From: Micavibrio sp. UBA2705
Lineage (GTDB): Bacteria; Pseudomonadota; Alphaproteobacteria; Micavibrionales; Micavibrionaceae
DNA: 64,000 nt
Assembly: GCA_002354205.1 (NCBI GenBank)
Contig: DELD01000002.1
Coordinates: forward strand, 17,285-81,284
Direction of reading: 5' to 3'
Shown: positions 49,028-60,200 of the stretch, one piece after another
Position numbering within the stretch: the stretch's first letter is position 1
How the letters are laid out: each line of letters opens with the position of its first letter
Notes under the pieces: model-generated
Databases searched by the model: none
The model's input: the letters and a program-made list of their open reading frames with translations, nothing else
What the model was told of the DNA's origin: nothing
Program-made: the position numbers and the translations under genes

Positions 49028-49841
49028 ATATGCGCAAATATGGCGCAAAGCGCCGCATTATTTTTTAGCCGCCCTATGCGCGGCGCTAATTTCCGCTGCG
49101 CCCAGCGCCGCACAGAACACAGCCGATGAAAAACAAGCCCCCACAATCAAGCCGCAAATTTTTCGCGTCGGTTTTGGCTTAGAGCGACCGCCTTTTGTTT
49201 TTAAAAACCATAAAGACGGTTTAGAAATTGAGCTGATAAACGCTATCGCAAAAGAAATGAAATATACGGTAATCGCTTCATTCTGGCCTAATGCGCGTGG
49301 TTACAACGCCCTTAAAAATAAGAGCATAGATATCTATACAATCGGCACACAAAGCCTTGCTGATGAATTTTACCTCAGCGACACATATATGTCTTTTGAC
49401 AATGTCTTAATTTCCAAAGGCGACAACCCACAAGAGATATCACAATTTTCTGACCTGCGCGGCAAGCGCCTTGCGGCCTTTCAAGGCGCAGATTTTTTAG
49501 TCAAAGAAATCACAGAGATTAAAGACGATCTGAGTCTTTACATTGAAACGCCGCGCCAAATCACGCAAATCCATTTGCTTTACAAGGAACGTGTTGATTT
49601 CTTGTTTAGTGAGAAAAAAGTCTTTGAATATAACCTTAAACGCGCCTTTGCTAGCGGCGAGCTTGCGCCGCTAGGCCGTGCCTATAAAATCCATCGCGTT
49701 GTTCCACCAACGCTCTATAGCGCCGCGTTTAACGACCCCATTTTACGTGATAAATTTAACGCCGCATTACGCCGCCTAAAAAAAAGCGGCGCATATGCGC
49801 AGATCATGTCTAAATATGATCAAGGTTTTAAAATGCCTTAA
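49020..49841 (+). CDS. Periplasmic solute-binding protein (family 3-like)
   Basis: 273 residues. A signal peptide ends near residue 31 (SAAPSAAQNT). The mature part has the family 3 pattern: FRVGFGLERPPFVFKNHKDG, then LEIELINAIAKEMKY and the hinge region DIYTIGTQSLADEFYLS. Such proteins bind amino acids or similar ligands for ABC transport or sensing. No ABC permease or ATPase is adjacent; the overlap of 8 bp with a sensor kinase suggests it presents its ligand to that kinase. Stop overlaps the convergent aldo/keto reductase gene by 4 bp. Confidence 0.85.
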   Translation: MFKYAQIWRKAPHYFLAALCAALISAAPSAAQNTADEKQAPTIKPQIFRVGFGLERPPFVFKNHKDGLEIELINAIAKEMKYTVIASFWPNARGYNALKNKSIDIYTIGTQSLADEFYLSDTYMSFDNVLISKGDNPQEISQFSDLRGKRLAAFQGADFLVKEITEIKDDLSLYIETPRQITQIHLLYKERVDFLFSEKKVFEYNLKRAFASGELAPLGRAYKIHRVVPPTLYSAAFNDPILRDKFNAALRRLKKSGAYAQIMSKYDQGFKMP

Positions 49842-50884
49842 AATGGCATCGGGAATTGACGGCGCACCGCTTCAATATCCGCCATCACATCTTTAGACAA
49901 TTTCACATCCATCGCCGCAATATTACTACGCAATTGTTCCATAGATGTCGCGCCAATAATTGTTGCGGTGACAAATGGTTTTGCCAGCGTAAAGGCCAGC
50001 GCCATTTGACATGGGTCAAGGCCGTGTTTTTTTGCAACGTCAATATAGGCAGCCGTTGCCTGATGCGCGATTTCATTATGACGATGGTTCGGGTTACGGT
50101 TAGACAGCGACCAACGCGCCCCTTCAGGCCAGTTATCTTTATCAAGATATTTACCGCTCAGCATCCCCGTCGCCAAAGGCGACCATGCAAGCAAACCCAT
50201 ATCTTCCTTCATCGCAATTTCAGATAAATCAGGCTCAAACAAACGGCAAAGCAAGCTATATTCATGCTGTAATGATGCCATGCGCGGCAGAGCTTTTTGC
50301 TCAGAGAGTTTTAAATACTCCATAATGCCCCATGCCGTGTCATTGGAAAGGCCAATTTCACGAATTTTGCCCTGCTGGACGAGCGCGCCGAGCGTTTCTA
50401 AAATCTCGAGCAAGTTTTCGCGGTTCTTATCCGCATCTTTTGCTGTTGGCGCAAAGCCCCAATTACGGCCAAAATGGTAATGGTCGCGGTTCGGCCAGTG
50501 TAACTGGTATAAATCAATATAATCGGTTTGCAGGCGCGACAAACTGCCCTCCACCGCATCAATAATGCCCGCGCGGTCAATGGCGCGCCCTTCGCGTATC
50601 CACGGCAAACCTGCGCCAGCAATTTTTGTTGCAAGAATAATATCTTCGCGCTTACCGCTTTTTTTAAACCATGTACCAATAATCTCTTCGGTTTTACCTT
50701 GCGTTTCCGCGCTTGTCGGTACGGCATAAAGCTCTGCTGTATCAAAAAAGTTAACCCCCTGATCTACCGCATAATCCATTTGTTCATGGCCTTCGGCCTC
50801 GGTGTTTTGGTTGCCCCATGTCATTGTCCCCAGGCAAATACGGCTCACATCTATATCTGTACGGCCAAGCTTCGCATATTCCAT
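49838..50884 (-). CDS. Aldo/keto reductase, Tas-like
   Basis: 348 residues, NADPH-dependent reductase with a TIM barrel. The N-terminus MEYAKLGRTDIDVSRICLG and the catalytic region FFDTAELYAVPTSAETQGK carry the Asp and Tyr; the Lys is in DIILATKIAG and the His in DLYQLHWPNRDHYHFG. The long insert after the His is typical of Tas/YdhF-like members. Substrate unknown. Not functionally linked to its convergent neighbour. Confidence 0.92.
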   Translation of the reverse strand: MEYAKLGRTDIDVSRICLGTMTWGNQNTEAEGHEQMDYAVDQGVNFFDTAELYAVPTSAETQGKTEEIIGTWFKKSGKREDIILATKIAGAGLPWIREGRAIDRAGIIDAVEGSLSRLQTDYIDLYQLHWPNRDHYHFGRNWGFAPTAKDADKNRENLLEILETLGALVQQGKIREIGLSNDTAWGIMEYLKLSEQKALPRMASLQHEYSLLCRLFEPDLSEIAMKEDMGLLAWSPLATGMLSGKYLDKDNWPEGARWSLSNRNPNHRHNEIAHQATAAYIDVAKKHGLDPCQMALAFTLAKPFVTATIIGATSMEQLRSNIAAMDVKLSKDVMADIEAVRRQFPMPF

Positions 50885-51005
50885 TGAAAATCATCCTCTA
50901 TTTCAAAAAAAGTAAAATTACACAGCGACATAAAATAGAACATCGCAATAAATATCAAGAGGGATAAAACTTTACGTATTACATATCGCCTGCTATAAGC
51001 AATTT

Positions 51006-52055
51006 ATGCAGGGAAAATTTAATAATAAAACAAAGCATACAAAACCAACACAAATCGGCATCGCCTTGCAAGGCGGCGGGTCTTATGGTGCTTACGCGAA
51101 AGGCGCGCTGAAAGCTTTACTGCGCTCTGAATTTAACGCCCGAACAAATATAGCCGCCATTACGGGAACAAGCGCCGGCGCATTAAATGGTGCGATGCTC
51201 GCTTATGGCCTCAATAAAGGCGGTGCAGATGACGCCATAAAGCATCTTGATGGCCTCTGGGATGATGTGAAACTCACAGGCAGCGCCATGTCATTTTGGC
51301 ACAATCTCGGCCCTTTGACGAATTTATCATGGCCCAATATTCCCCAACATAAAATGATGATGTTTTCATTTGCCCAAGCCGCCCTGCCGCAAGGCATCGC
51401 GATCAATGCCCTAAAAGATAGTGTAAACGCCCAAATTGATGATTTCGATATATTAAGGAATGGAAAGACAGCCCTGTTTGTCAATGCCGTTAAGCACAAC
51501 AAGGTCACACAGCAACGTGAACATACCGTTTTCCATGGCAATACACTTAACGCTGAGAGTATTATCGCATCAGGCGCATTAGAAAGCCTCGGCGGCATTG
51601 AAATTAACGGCGACACATATTATGACGGCGCATATTGGCGTAATCCGTGTTTTGCCGATATTAAGCGTGCCAATATCTCAGATTTATTCGTCATTACCCT
51701 GCAAGCGAAGCCAACGCCCCCTATTGTCGCGCAACATCAAGATGATGCACGCACCAAAGGACACAGAAAAATTGGCTATGAACTTATTACACATGAAATT
51801 CATGGACATTTGGCATATATACATCACACCAACCCCGCATTAAACCTGCACGTCATAAGCCTAGAGCTTGACCCCAGATGGAATGATACCAGCCGCATGA
51901 ACACTGACCCAACATGGTTAAACCATTTAGAAGACCTTGGGAAAAAAGACGCACAGCAATGGCTGGCGGTGCATTTAGATGATCTTGGAAAAAAATCCAC
52001 CTATAAACCAGATCATGGGTCTATAGGTGGTACAAATTTATCAATAAAACCTTAA
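51006..52055 (+). CDS. Patatin-like phospholipase
   Basis: 349 residues. The oxyanion loop GIALQGGGSYGAYAKGALKA is followed by the catalytic Ser in ITGTSAGALNGAML (G-x-S-x-G) and the Asp of the dyad in TYYDGAYWRNP. It has no signal peptide or membrane segment, so it is a cytoplasmic or membrane-peripheral lipid hydrolase. The ribosome-binding site is weak, and a shorter start cannot be ruled out. Divergent from the aldo/keto reductase gene. Confidence 0.92.
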   Translation: MQGKFNNKTKHTKPTQIGIALQGGGSYGAYAKGALKALLRSEFNARTNIAAITGTSAGALNGAMLAYGLNKGGADDAIKHLDGLWDDVKLTGSAMSFWHNLGPLTNLSWPNIPQHKMMMFSFAQAALPQGIAINALKDSVNAQIDDFDILRNGKTALFVNAVKHNKVTQQREHTVFHGNTLNAESIIASGALESLGGIEINGDTYYDGAYWRNPCFADIKRANISDLFVITLQAKPTPPIVAQHQDDARTKGHRKIGYELITHEIHGHLAYIHHTNPALNLHVISLELDPRWNDTSRMNTDPTWLNHLEDLGKKDAQQWLAVHLDDLGKKSTYKPDHGSIGGTNLSIKP

Positions 52056-52063
52056 GCGCGGCT

Positions 52064-52210
52064 TTACGGCGCAGGCTTTGCATTTATCCCTGCTTTATAT
52101 ACCGTATTTTGCGCGCCATGCGCATAGATAGGACTGCGTTGCAGCGCCGGATTTGTAAAAGACGCACATAAATTGCGCCCTAAATTGGCCAGTTTGTTTT
52201 GTGTACTCAT
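52064..52210 (-). CDS. 48-residue small protein coupled to the upstream gene
   Basis: The ATG at 52210 overlaps the stop codon of the upstream gene as ATGA, with AAGGGAT upstream as ribosome-binding site. The peptide starts MSTQNKLANLGRNLCASF and ends AGINAKPAP. It is neutral to basic, with no membrane helix and one Cys. The tight coupling and good ribosome-binding site support a real gene, but no family is recognised. It is convergent with the patatin gene. Confidence 0.55.
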   Translation of the reverse strand: MSTQNKLANLGRNLCASFTNPALQRSPIYAHGAQNTVYKAGINAKPAP

Positions 52211-52578
52211 TCTAACATCCCTTCATCTATGGATAATACGGCGTTTTGCTTTGATACGCCCTGTTCCCCTAATTCATAAAATACCATTTGCGTTTGTCCA
52301 CGCTCTGTTTTTTCTGGCTTAATGTGGAAATGACTTTGTGCCCCCGTCAATTCCCCAAGATCCATAATATAATCATTATCTTCGTTAAGCAGCGCAACAA
52401 GGTTCATCACCTTTTTCTCGCTCAGCTGAATGTCTTCTTGTGCATCAACAACCATGTAATCCCCAACAGGGTCATAACATTCATGCGTGCTGCGCTTTAA
52501 AATCAAAAAGCCGCGCTCACTGATCGGGTTACGTTCATAACGAAACGTTCTTTGTTCTGCTGGCCGATTAAAATCCAT
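52207..52578 (-). CDS. Small protein of unknown function
   Basis: 123 residues (MDFNRPAEQRTFRYERNP...), soluble, mixed alpha/beta and acidic, with a conserved-looking stretch VVDAQEDIQLSEKKVMNLVA. No signal peptide or motif that I know. It is divergent from ahcY and translationally coupled to the 48-residue protein. Function unknown. Confidence 0.6.
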   Translation of the reverse strand: MDFNRPAEQRTFRYERNPISERGFLILKRSTHECYDPVGDYMVVDAQEDIQLSEKKVMNLVALLNEDNDYIMDLGELTGAQSHFHIKPEKTERGQTQMVFYELGEQGVSKQNAVLSIDEGMLE

Positions 52579-52693
52579 CCCGATTATGCTCCTTTTAACT
52601 TGCTTTTACAGCGGATTGTGATTAGATCATGCCAGTAAAAAGTTAAGAAGCTGTAAATTTATGAAAACTAACCATAGAATCTAGGAGATATAC

Positions 52694-54004
52694 ATGTCTG
52701 TAGCCCCAAAGTCAGTAGATCAAGACTATAAAGTTAAAGATATAAACCTTGCTGAAGCTGGCAGAAAACAAATTGACCTCGCACAGGACGAAATGCCTGG
52801 CTTGATGTCTATCCGCGCTGAATACGCCAAAGAACAGCCATTACAAGGCGCGCGCATCGTGGGCTGCCTACACATGACAGTACAAACAGCTGTGTTAATC
52901 GAAACATTAACATCACTTGGCGCTGAAGTGCGCTGGTCATCATGTAACATCTTCTCAACACAGGACGAAGCTGCCGCTGCTATTGCCGCGACGGGCGTCC
53001 CTGTTTTTGCATGGAAAGGCCAAACCGAAGAAGAAGGCGAATGGTGTATCCACCAAACAATCAAAGGCCCAAATGGCTGGGTACCAAATATGATTTTGGA
53101 TGATGGCGGTGACCTTACCGCAATTATGCATAACGATTACCCTGAACTTATGGACGCCGTCAAAGGCATTTCAGAAGAAACTACAACCGGCGTCATGTTC
53201 CTTAAAAAAATGGAAGAAGCAGGCAAGTTGAAAGTCCCTGCAATTAACGTCAACGATTCTGTAACCAAGTCAAAGTTTGACAATAAATATGGCTGCCGTG
53301 AATCATTGGTTGATGCGATCCGCCGTGCAACAGATGTTATGCTTGCCGGTAAAGTTGCCGCAGTATGTGGTTATGGTGATGTCGGTAAGGGCTCTGCGCA
53401 GTCATTAGCATCACAGGGCGTACGCGTTATGGTCACTGAAATTGACCCTATCTGTGCGCTTCAAGCATGTATGGACGGCTTTGAAGTTGTCACAATGGAA
53501 GACGCTGCGCCACGCGCTGACATCTTTGTCACGACAACGGGTAATAAAGACATTATCACCGTTGACCATATGCGTGATATGAAAGACCGCGCGATTGTCT
53601 GTAACATTGGCCACTTTGACAATGAAATTCAGGTTGAGCCAACACGCAACATGAAATGGACAAATATTAAGCCACAAGTTGACGAAATTGAATTCCCAAG
53701 CGGCAAGCGTATTATCTTGCTTGCAGAAGGCCGCCTTGTAAACTTAGGCTGCGCAACGGGTCACCCAAGCTTTGTTATGTCAGCGTCATTCACAAACCAG
53801 ACTTTGGCACAAATCGAACTTTGGAAAAATAGCGCGAACTACGAAAACAAAGTTTACGTCCTGCCAAAGCACCTTGATGAAAAAGTTGCAGCCCTTCACC
53901 TCGATAAGCTTGGCGCGAAGCTTACAGTGTTGAGCCAAGACCAAGCGGACTATATTGACGTTGATGTTAAAGGCCCGTTCAAGGGCGATGCTTACCGTTA
54001 CTAA
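52694..54004 (+). CDS. ahcY: Adenosylhomocysteinase
   Basis: 436 residues, the usual length. It reversibly hydrolyses S-adenosylhomocysteine to adenosine and homocysteine, keeping methylation going. Hallmarks: [34 protein letters not shown], the active-site Lys region [18 protein letters not shown], the NAD-binding [27 protein letters not shown] and the C-terminal [20 protein letters not shown]. The ribosome-binding site AGGAG is 8 bases upstream. I looked for but did not see an SAH riboswitch in the 115-bp leader. Confidence 0.98.
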   Translation: MSVAPKSVDQDYKVKDINLAEAGRKQIDLAQDEMPGLMSIRAEYAKEQPLQGARIVGCLHMTVQTAVLIETLTSLGAEVRWSSCNIFSTQDEAAAAIAATGVPVFAWKGQTEEEGEWCIHQTIKGPNGWVPNMILDDGGDLTAIMHNDYPELMDAVKGISEETTTGVMFLKKMEEAGKLKVPAINVNDSVTKSKFDNKYGCRESLVDAIRRATDVMLAGKVAAVCGYGDVGKGSAQSLASQGVRVMVTEIDPICALQACMDGFEVVTMEDAAPRADIFVTTTGNKDIITVDHMRDMKDRAIVCNIGHFDNEIQVEPTRNMKWTNIKPQVDEIEFPSGKRIILLAEGRLVNLGCATGHPSFVMSASFTNQTLAQIELWKNSANYENKVYVLPKHLDEKVAALHLDKLGAKLTVLSQDQADYIDVDVKGPFKGDAYRY

Positions 54005-54028
54005 TCGTTCAATAGGCTGAATCTAATA

Positions 54029-54067
54029 CAAAAACTCGCCGCTGTCATAAGCGGCGAGTTTTCTTTT
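54029..54067 (+). terminator. Intrinsic terminator of ahcY
   Basis: AAAACTCGCCGC (54031-54042) pairs with GCGGCGAGTTTT (54051-54062) around an 8-base loop, followed by a T-rich run. It isolates ahcY from the giant gene. Confidence 0.92.
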
Positions 54068-54216
54068 GGGCTAAGTCATTGAAACAAGATTCAAAATACA
54101 AAGTAAATATGCAAAAAATACCTTGCTTTCTATTTCCATATTATGGTAAAAACATTCAATCAAAAAATATATATAGGCAAACTATCCCTTAAACGGATAA
54201 CAAGGACGGTAATAAA

Positions 54217-57200
54217 ATGGCTAATCAAGATAACAAAGCAACGTTAACTTTAGACACAGCAGATGCGCGCAGCAAAATCTCAGTGCTCGCAGAGAAATCA
54301 AGCCCAAGCACATCAGATGTTGATGAAGCCATCAAGCTGTTTGAAATGGCACTTACTGATGCTTATACCGTCGCCATGAATAATCACGTTTACACAGAAA
54401 AGCTGCAAGATGTCATGAAAAAGAACCATGATGCATTGGTTGACATGACAATCAAAGCCAAAGGCGATATCACAGCAGATGATCTGAAAGCCTATACAGA
54501 TCAAGCCGTGCCGCAGCAAGACCCGAATGCGAAAACAACGCTTATAGATATTGATCACGCACAAATGCTGTTCATCGGTGATTTGACCCGATATAATGAC
54601 AGCACAAGCGGATCCCCCAAAAGCTTCACTGCACGCCGCGCGGAATCAGAAGCAAAGCGCTACGAATCTAAACTGGATCAAAACGGCAAGAAAAGAGATA
54701 TAGAAAAAGAAAAGCTCGCCAATGATGATAGCGATTTTTACCGCTATTACCTCTATCAAGCAAAAATTGATGATAAGCCTGGCACTTTCTCACGCAGCGG
54801 CACACGCCAAGAATTTATTGCCCATATTGATGAACTTGCCGGACGCTGCATCCCAAAAGCAAACCAATATGCCAAAACATACATCCAAAAAGCGCAAGAT
54901 GCGACGCAAGCCCTTGTGACAAAATACCAAGGCGTTGGCGCAGTATCAACATTGCTTGAAACCACTGTAAAAAACACACTTTCAGCAGAACAAAAAGATT
55001 CATTCAAATTAAACCACCGCGCTTTTTACGAGGCGATGGTCTCATCTGCTGTGCAAGCTTTTGTCAAAAGCGGCGAAATCAAAGCGACAAAAGTCCTGTT
55101 CACAGATAAAATGTCAAATAACCGTCCGTTCATTATCAATGCATTAAACCTAGCCCTGACCGATGCCAAGCAAATTGACCTCAGTCAAGAATCTTATATT
55201 GTTGGCGGCTTGCTTGCTGATACACTTGGTAATGATTATACGGTTGAGCTTTTAAAAACGGCGATTGAATATAATGAAGCCGCAGGCAAGAAAATCAACT
55301 TACCTGAATTTGAAGCGACGATTAAACGTTTCAATGATTACATCCAGATCATTGAAAAAGATCCGCTTTTCCAAACACATGATGAACGTAATGAGCCGAC
55401 AAAAACCCTCATTAACTATAATAAAACCGTCGCAACATTTGCTGAGCTGTCATCATATACAGTTGATGGCATTAATGAATTCTTAGGCGGTGACGCCCTT
55501 GCCACAGTTATCACACCAATAAAAGAAGAGCTTTTCGCGAGCCGTTATGGCGCGGACATGAACTTCCTTGCTTATTTTATCGACCATGTCAAAAAATCTG
55601 CGTCGCATAAAAACCTGCCTGCGGCGATTAATGAAGCAGCCGCAATTGACCAAGTCACAAAAGCGACAAGCCCCGCATTTGCACAAAAACTTGTGCTTGA
55701 AATCAGCAAAAAATCAAACGACCCTGCACTAAAAGCACGCATGAAAGACATTGCACCATTGCTTGATAATTACAGCGAAGGCGCTGCCGTCAATTACGCG
55801 AAAAGCGCACATGCCTTAAAAGAGGCCGTCTTGCGTAAACGCCCTGATGTTGTTTTAAAACTCACTAGCCAAGATTACGTCCAAGGTATTTTCACTGACG
55901 AGCGCATTAAACTTATGCTGCGCAACACAGAGTATAAAAACGAAAACTCAAAACCAATCAAAGCGCTTTATGATTATGCACAAAAAGATAGCGTTGCTTT
56001 GGCTGAAACCCTTTCAGGTCTTGCTGGCATGAGCACATCTTCTGATGAGCAGCAAAGCTACATCAAAGCGCTACATGCCCTTGCAGAAGGCAATAATAAG
56101 GACTTCCAGACCCAGCTTGAAAACTATGTTGGCGTTCTCAAAAACCATGACGGCGCGACATTAATGAACCTTGCGAAAACGCAGCAAATTGTTGCGTCAA
56201 AATTCAATCCTGAGAACACAGAATCGCTCAACAGTTTCCTTGCATCACCTGAGCTTGATAGCCTGCCAGAAGACGTACAAACAATGGCGATTAACGAAGA
56301 TATCACTAGTCAAATGCTGATCGGTATGCTGCGCGAAAGCGGCGACAGCGTCATTAAACAGGCGCAGAGCTTTGATAAAATTTCAACGCTGATCAAAAAT
56401 GAAACAACAACCCAGCGTGCCTTCGCCGCCATTATTGAAAAAGCAGAAAGCAAGCCTGAAACAGCACAGCGTTTTAACGACTATGTTACCGTGCTTAGCG
56501 CAGAAAATGGCCGTGAAATCCTGAGCGATTTCGCACAAAGCCGCGAAGATTTCTACGCAGCGCTTAGCAATAAAAATGCTGAAAAATTAGCGACCCTAAC
56601 GCTAAAAACCACAACAGGCGCTTCAAGCGACAACAAAGCTCTTGATGCGCAGCTCAGCGCCCTTGTCCTTACAGATGGCAATTTAAAATCATCTATTGAT
56701 GTAATGCTCAGCGCCGCAGGAAACGGAACAACGCAAAAAGTAAAATATCTCGCGCTGATCGCCACAACAAACCACGCAGATTCTGTGTTCGAACATGTAT
56801 TGGCAAGCGCACAGAGTGATAATGAGAAAAACCGCCTCGCAGCGCTGATTAACCTTATCCAAGGCGAAGACGCGAATGCGCCGCAAGCTTACGCGGCGCT
56901 TGATGAAAACATCACTGCTTTGCTTAAAAACGGCGACACAAATGGCCTGCGTGAGTTTTTGGCCTCTGATGCCTTTGCACAATCAGACTTGCCTGAGAGC
57001 GCTGTACAGAGCCTTGTCGCGCAACCATTAGATAACGGCAAAAACATCCCAGAAATGGTGCTGGCCTACAAAGCTGATGATGCAGAACAGCTTGCACAGA
57101 ACCTAAGCGCAATTTCTGGCTATATCTCTAACGAGACCCGCCTTGAAATGCTGCAAAAGCAGGACAGTAATACTGGCTTTGACGTTTTCACCACATTAAT

Positions 57201-60200
57201 GCACGGCAAAGATATTTACGCGCAGGCTGATACGGTAATTACTTTCAGCACGTTAATGGACAAAGACCATGGCGGACGCAACACGATCCTTCAAGGCTAC
57301 GTCAATAATCTACGTGAACAAAACGCGGCAAACGGCGTTGAAGAAGACACGAACGAGATCAAACAATTCCTCACCATGGTGAATATTGTCGCGACAACCT
57401 TCAGCGATGATGAGCTTGAAGATGATCTCAAAGCGAAACAAATTGAAAAAATCCAAGGCTTGCTTGGCGCAATCAAAAACATCGCAGACACCCATGATGC
57501 GAGCGCTCTTACCAGCTTCCTTAAATCAGACACATATCAAAATAATGTTGATGAATATTCAGTCTTTAGCCCTGCAAACCTTTTAAAGCAGTACCCAAGC
57601 GCTGAAAACAACGCTATCGACATTATGTTTGCCGCGACAAATAATGATCCGCAAAAAGAACTCGCTTTCTTTGCTGAGATTGAAGAAATTTTCGCTGGCG
57701 ACCATATTACAATGGAATTTTACGAAGACATCATCGCCAAACACGCCCAAGACGAAGCCAAATGCGCCCGCATCCAAGGCTACGTTAGCGCCGCTGTCGA
57801 TGGCAACTTAACCGCCGCCGTTAACATCGCCGCATTAAACGTGATGATTGACGACGCCGCGCAAAAACCAAGCATGAAAAAGTTCAAAGCAATTGTTGAT
57901 AGCGCAGAATTTCAAGCACTGGATGAAACAAACCGTGCCGCGATCATCAGCGCCGCGCCACAAGGCAAAGAAGACGGCCTATCCATCGCGCAGCAAATTA
58001 TCCGTCTTGGCACAAAGTCACATGAAAAAATGGCTGAAAACATCCAATATATTGGTGCGCAATTTGAAAACCAGACAACCACTGTTGAGATCCTTTACAG
58101 CGCCGCAGAAGTCATTGAAACTGATGCAAACAAAGCGCAATACATTGATTACGTGAAATTATCCGTTAATAACGAGAGCGAAGCGCTTAACGGTCTTGCA
58201 AAAGTTCAGGCGACAATCGCCAAAGCGGTAAAAGACAATGACATTGAGGCATTGCAAGGCTTAATCGCCGACCAAAGCTTAAAGGACCTTGGCACAGAGC
58301 GCCGTGAGAAAATTTTATCGCAGCCACTTATTGGCGATAAAACATTGCTCAGCTTACTGGCTGAAAATGCCAACGGCGATATGGACGCGGAAATTAAAGC
58401 CTTCATCAACACGTCAAAATCAATTGATGACCCAGAGCTTTTCAACCGCCTTGCAAATGCAACAATCGAGAATGCAGAGAATGCGGCGATGCGTACACGT
58501 TTTAGCGCCTATGCGGAAATGATTAACAATAATGACGAAGAAGAAATCTATGCCAAGCTTGGCGCAACCAAAGCGATTAACGCCGCTTTAGAAAAACCAA
58601 ACAAATTAAGCATAGCGGCTCTAGCAAGCGATGAAGCTTTCACAAGCATCACGCAGTACGAAGCACACGCATTGTTTAAAAAACCCGCACTTGGCGAACA
58701 AAGCTTGTTTGCAGCGGCGCTTGGCAACGCAAAAACACCAAAAGACCACGCGCAGGCGGTACGTAGCCTTGCAGAGCTTTTCACCGATAGAGATTATACA
58801 AATGACCTCATCTCACATTATGCGCATAGCATCGACGAGAGCGCACACTCAGCGTTGGTCATTGAGCGCTTAGACCTTTTGACGCGTATGGCATATAGTG
58901 AGGACGTCAGCCCAGAGCTAGTTACAAAACTCGGCACAGTCTTCACAGAAATTGACAAAGCCAAAGAAAAAGGCAGCCAAATTGCGCTGCGCAATATTTT
59001 ATCATCTGCGGCCTATAAAGCACTTCCGGCCGGTTACCAAGAACGCTTTACCCAACAATCAGGCGAAGATAACATCCTGACAACATTACTCAACATGGCT
59101 AAAAATGACCCTGTGCAAGAAACAGAGCTTATTGCCGATATGATCGCCGCAACGCAAGGTGATGAAGGCGCAGCCTATAAACAAATCAGCACTTTGATAG
59201 ACCGCAGCAATAGCGACACACAGCGCGCACGCCTTGAAGATTACCGCGCCAGCCTCTATGCGAAAACATTAGAGGTAGACGGCAAAACCGTTGATCCTGC
59301 GCAAATTTCAATGATTATCCCGCATGATCGTTGGTATTACCAAATCATCGGCAAGGATGGCGACACTTTACGCCGCCTTGACGAAGACGACAAAGCGCTT
59401 AAAAAATTACGTTTCTCTGATGCGATGCTCGCAGTTGGCGGCGGTAAGTATTACGCCAAGGAAGAAATTGGCTATGTCAGCTATAACGCGAAAAATCGTG
59501 AATTAGAAGTCTTCCACGTCACGCATACAGATGAAAAGCCTGTTTTCTCAACCCGCGAAATGGACAGCTATGACGCGGAAGAAATTATCAATAATTTGTG
59601 CAAGACATCTGGCTTTGTGACATTGCCAATAGCAGGCAAGCTCACAGGGTTGAATATCAACCGTATTCAAGGCGTGCATCACCTTAATGATAAGAACACT
59701 CTGAACTTAGAAACCATCACGGGCAGCCTTGCTTTGAAAAAAGTAAGCCGCGAAGCAGCGCGCCCATTACTGCGCGGTTTAGTACAAAGTGAAGCCTTTT
59801 TCCAAGATGATGAAAACACGTTGTTTATCCGCAAAGATACGGCGCAAATCATCAGCCACAATGAAAAGAAGAGCACATTATTCGTCAAAGGACAGCACAA
59901 AAGCTTCACCTTGAAAAATGTAGACTTAGACGCTGGTTCAGACATCATTCTACGTGCAGAGCAAAACAGCGCCTTCACACAAGATGATAAAGACACAATC
60001 ATCGCCAAAAATGCTTTAGCCATGATTGGTTATGATGAAAACAAAGATGAATTGTTGTTGGCGATTTCTAAAGATGAGAAATTCACCAAATCTGTCTATA
60101 GCGCAAGCGAAGCACAGAATATCGTCACCGAATATGTTGAAAGCGGTAAATTCATCTGGAGAGATAGCCTTTCTGCAAGCAATATAAACCGCGTTGACAG

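Noticed and set aside
52579..52693. Possible SAH or SAM riboswitch before ahcY
   Set aside because: I could not find the conserved core pairing or sequence in the 115-bp leader; only a strong ribosome-binding site is visible.
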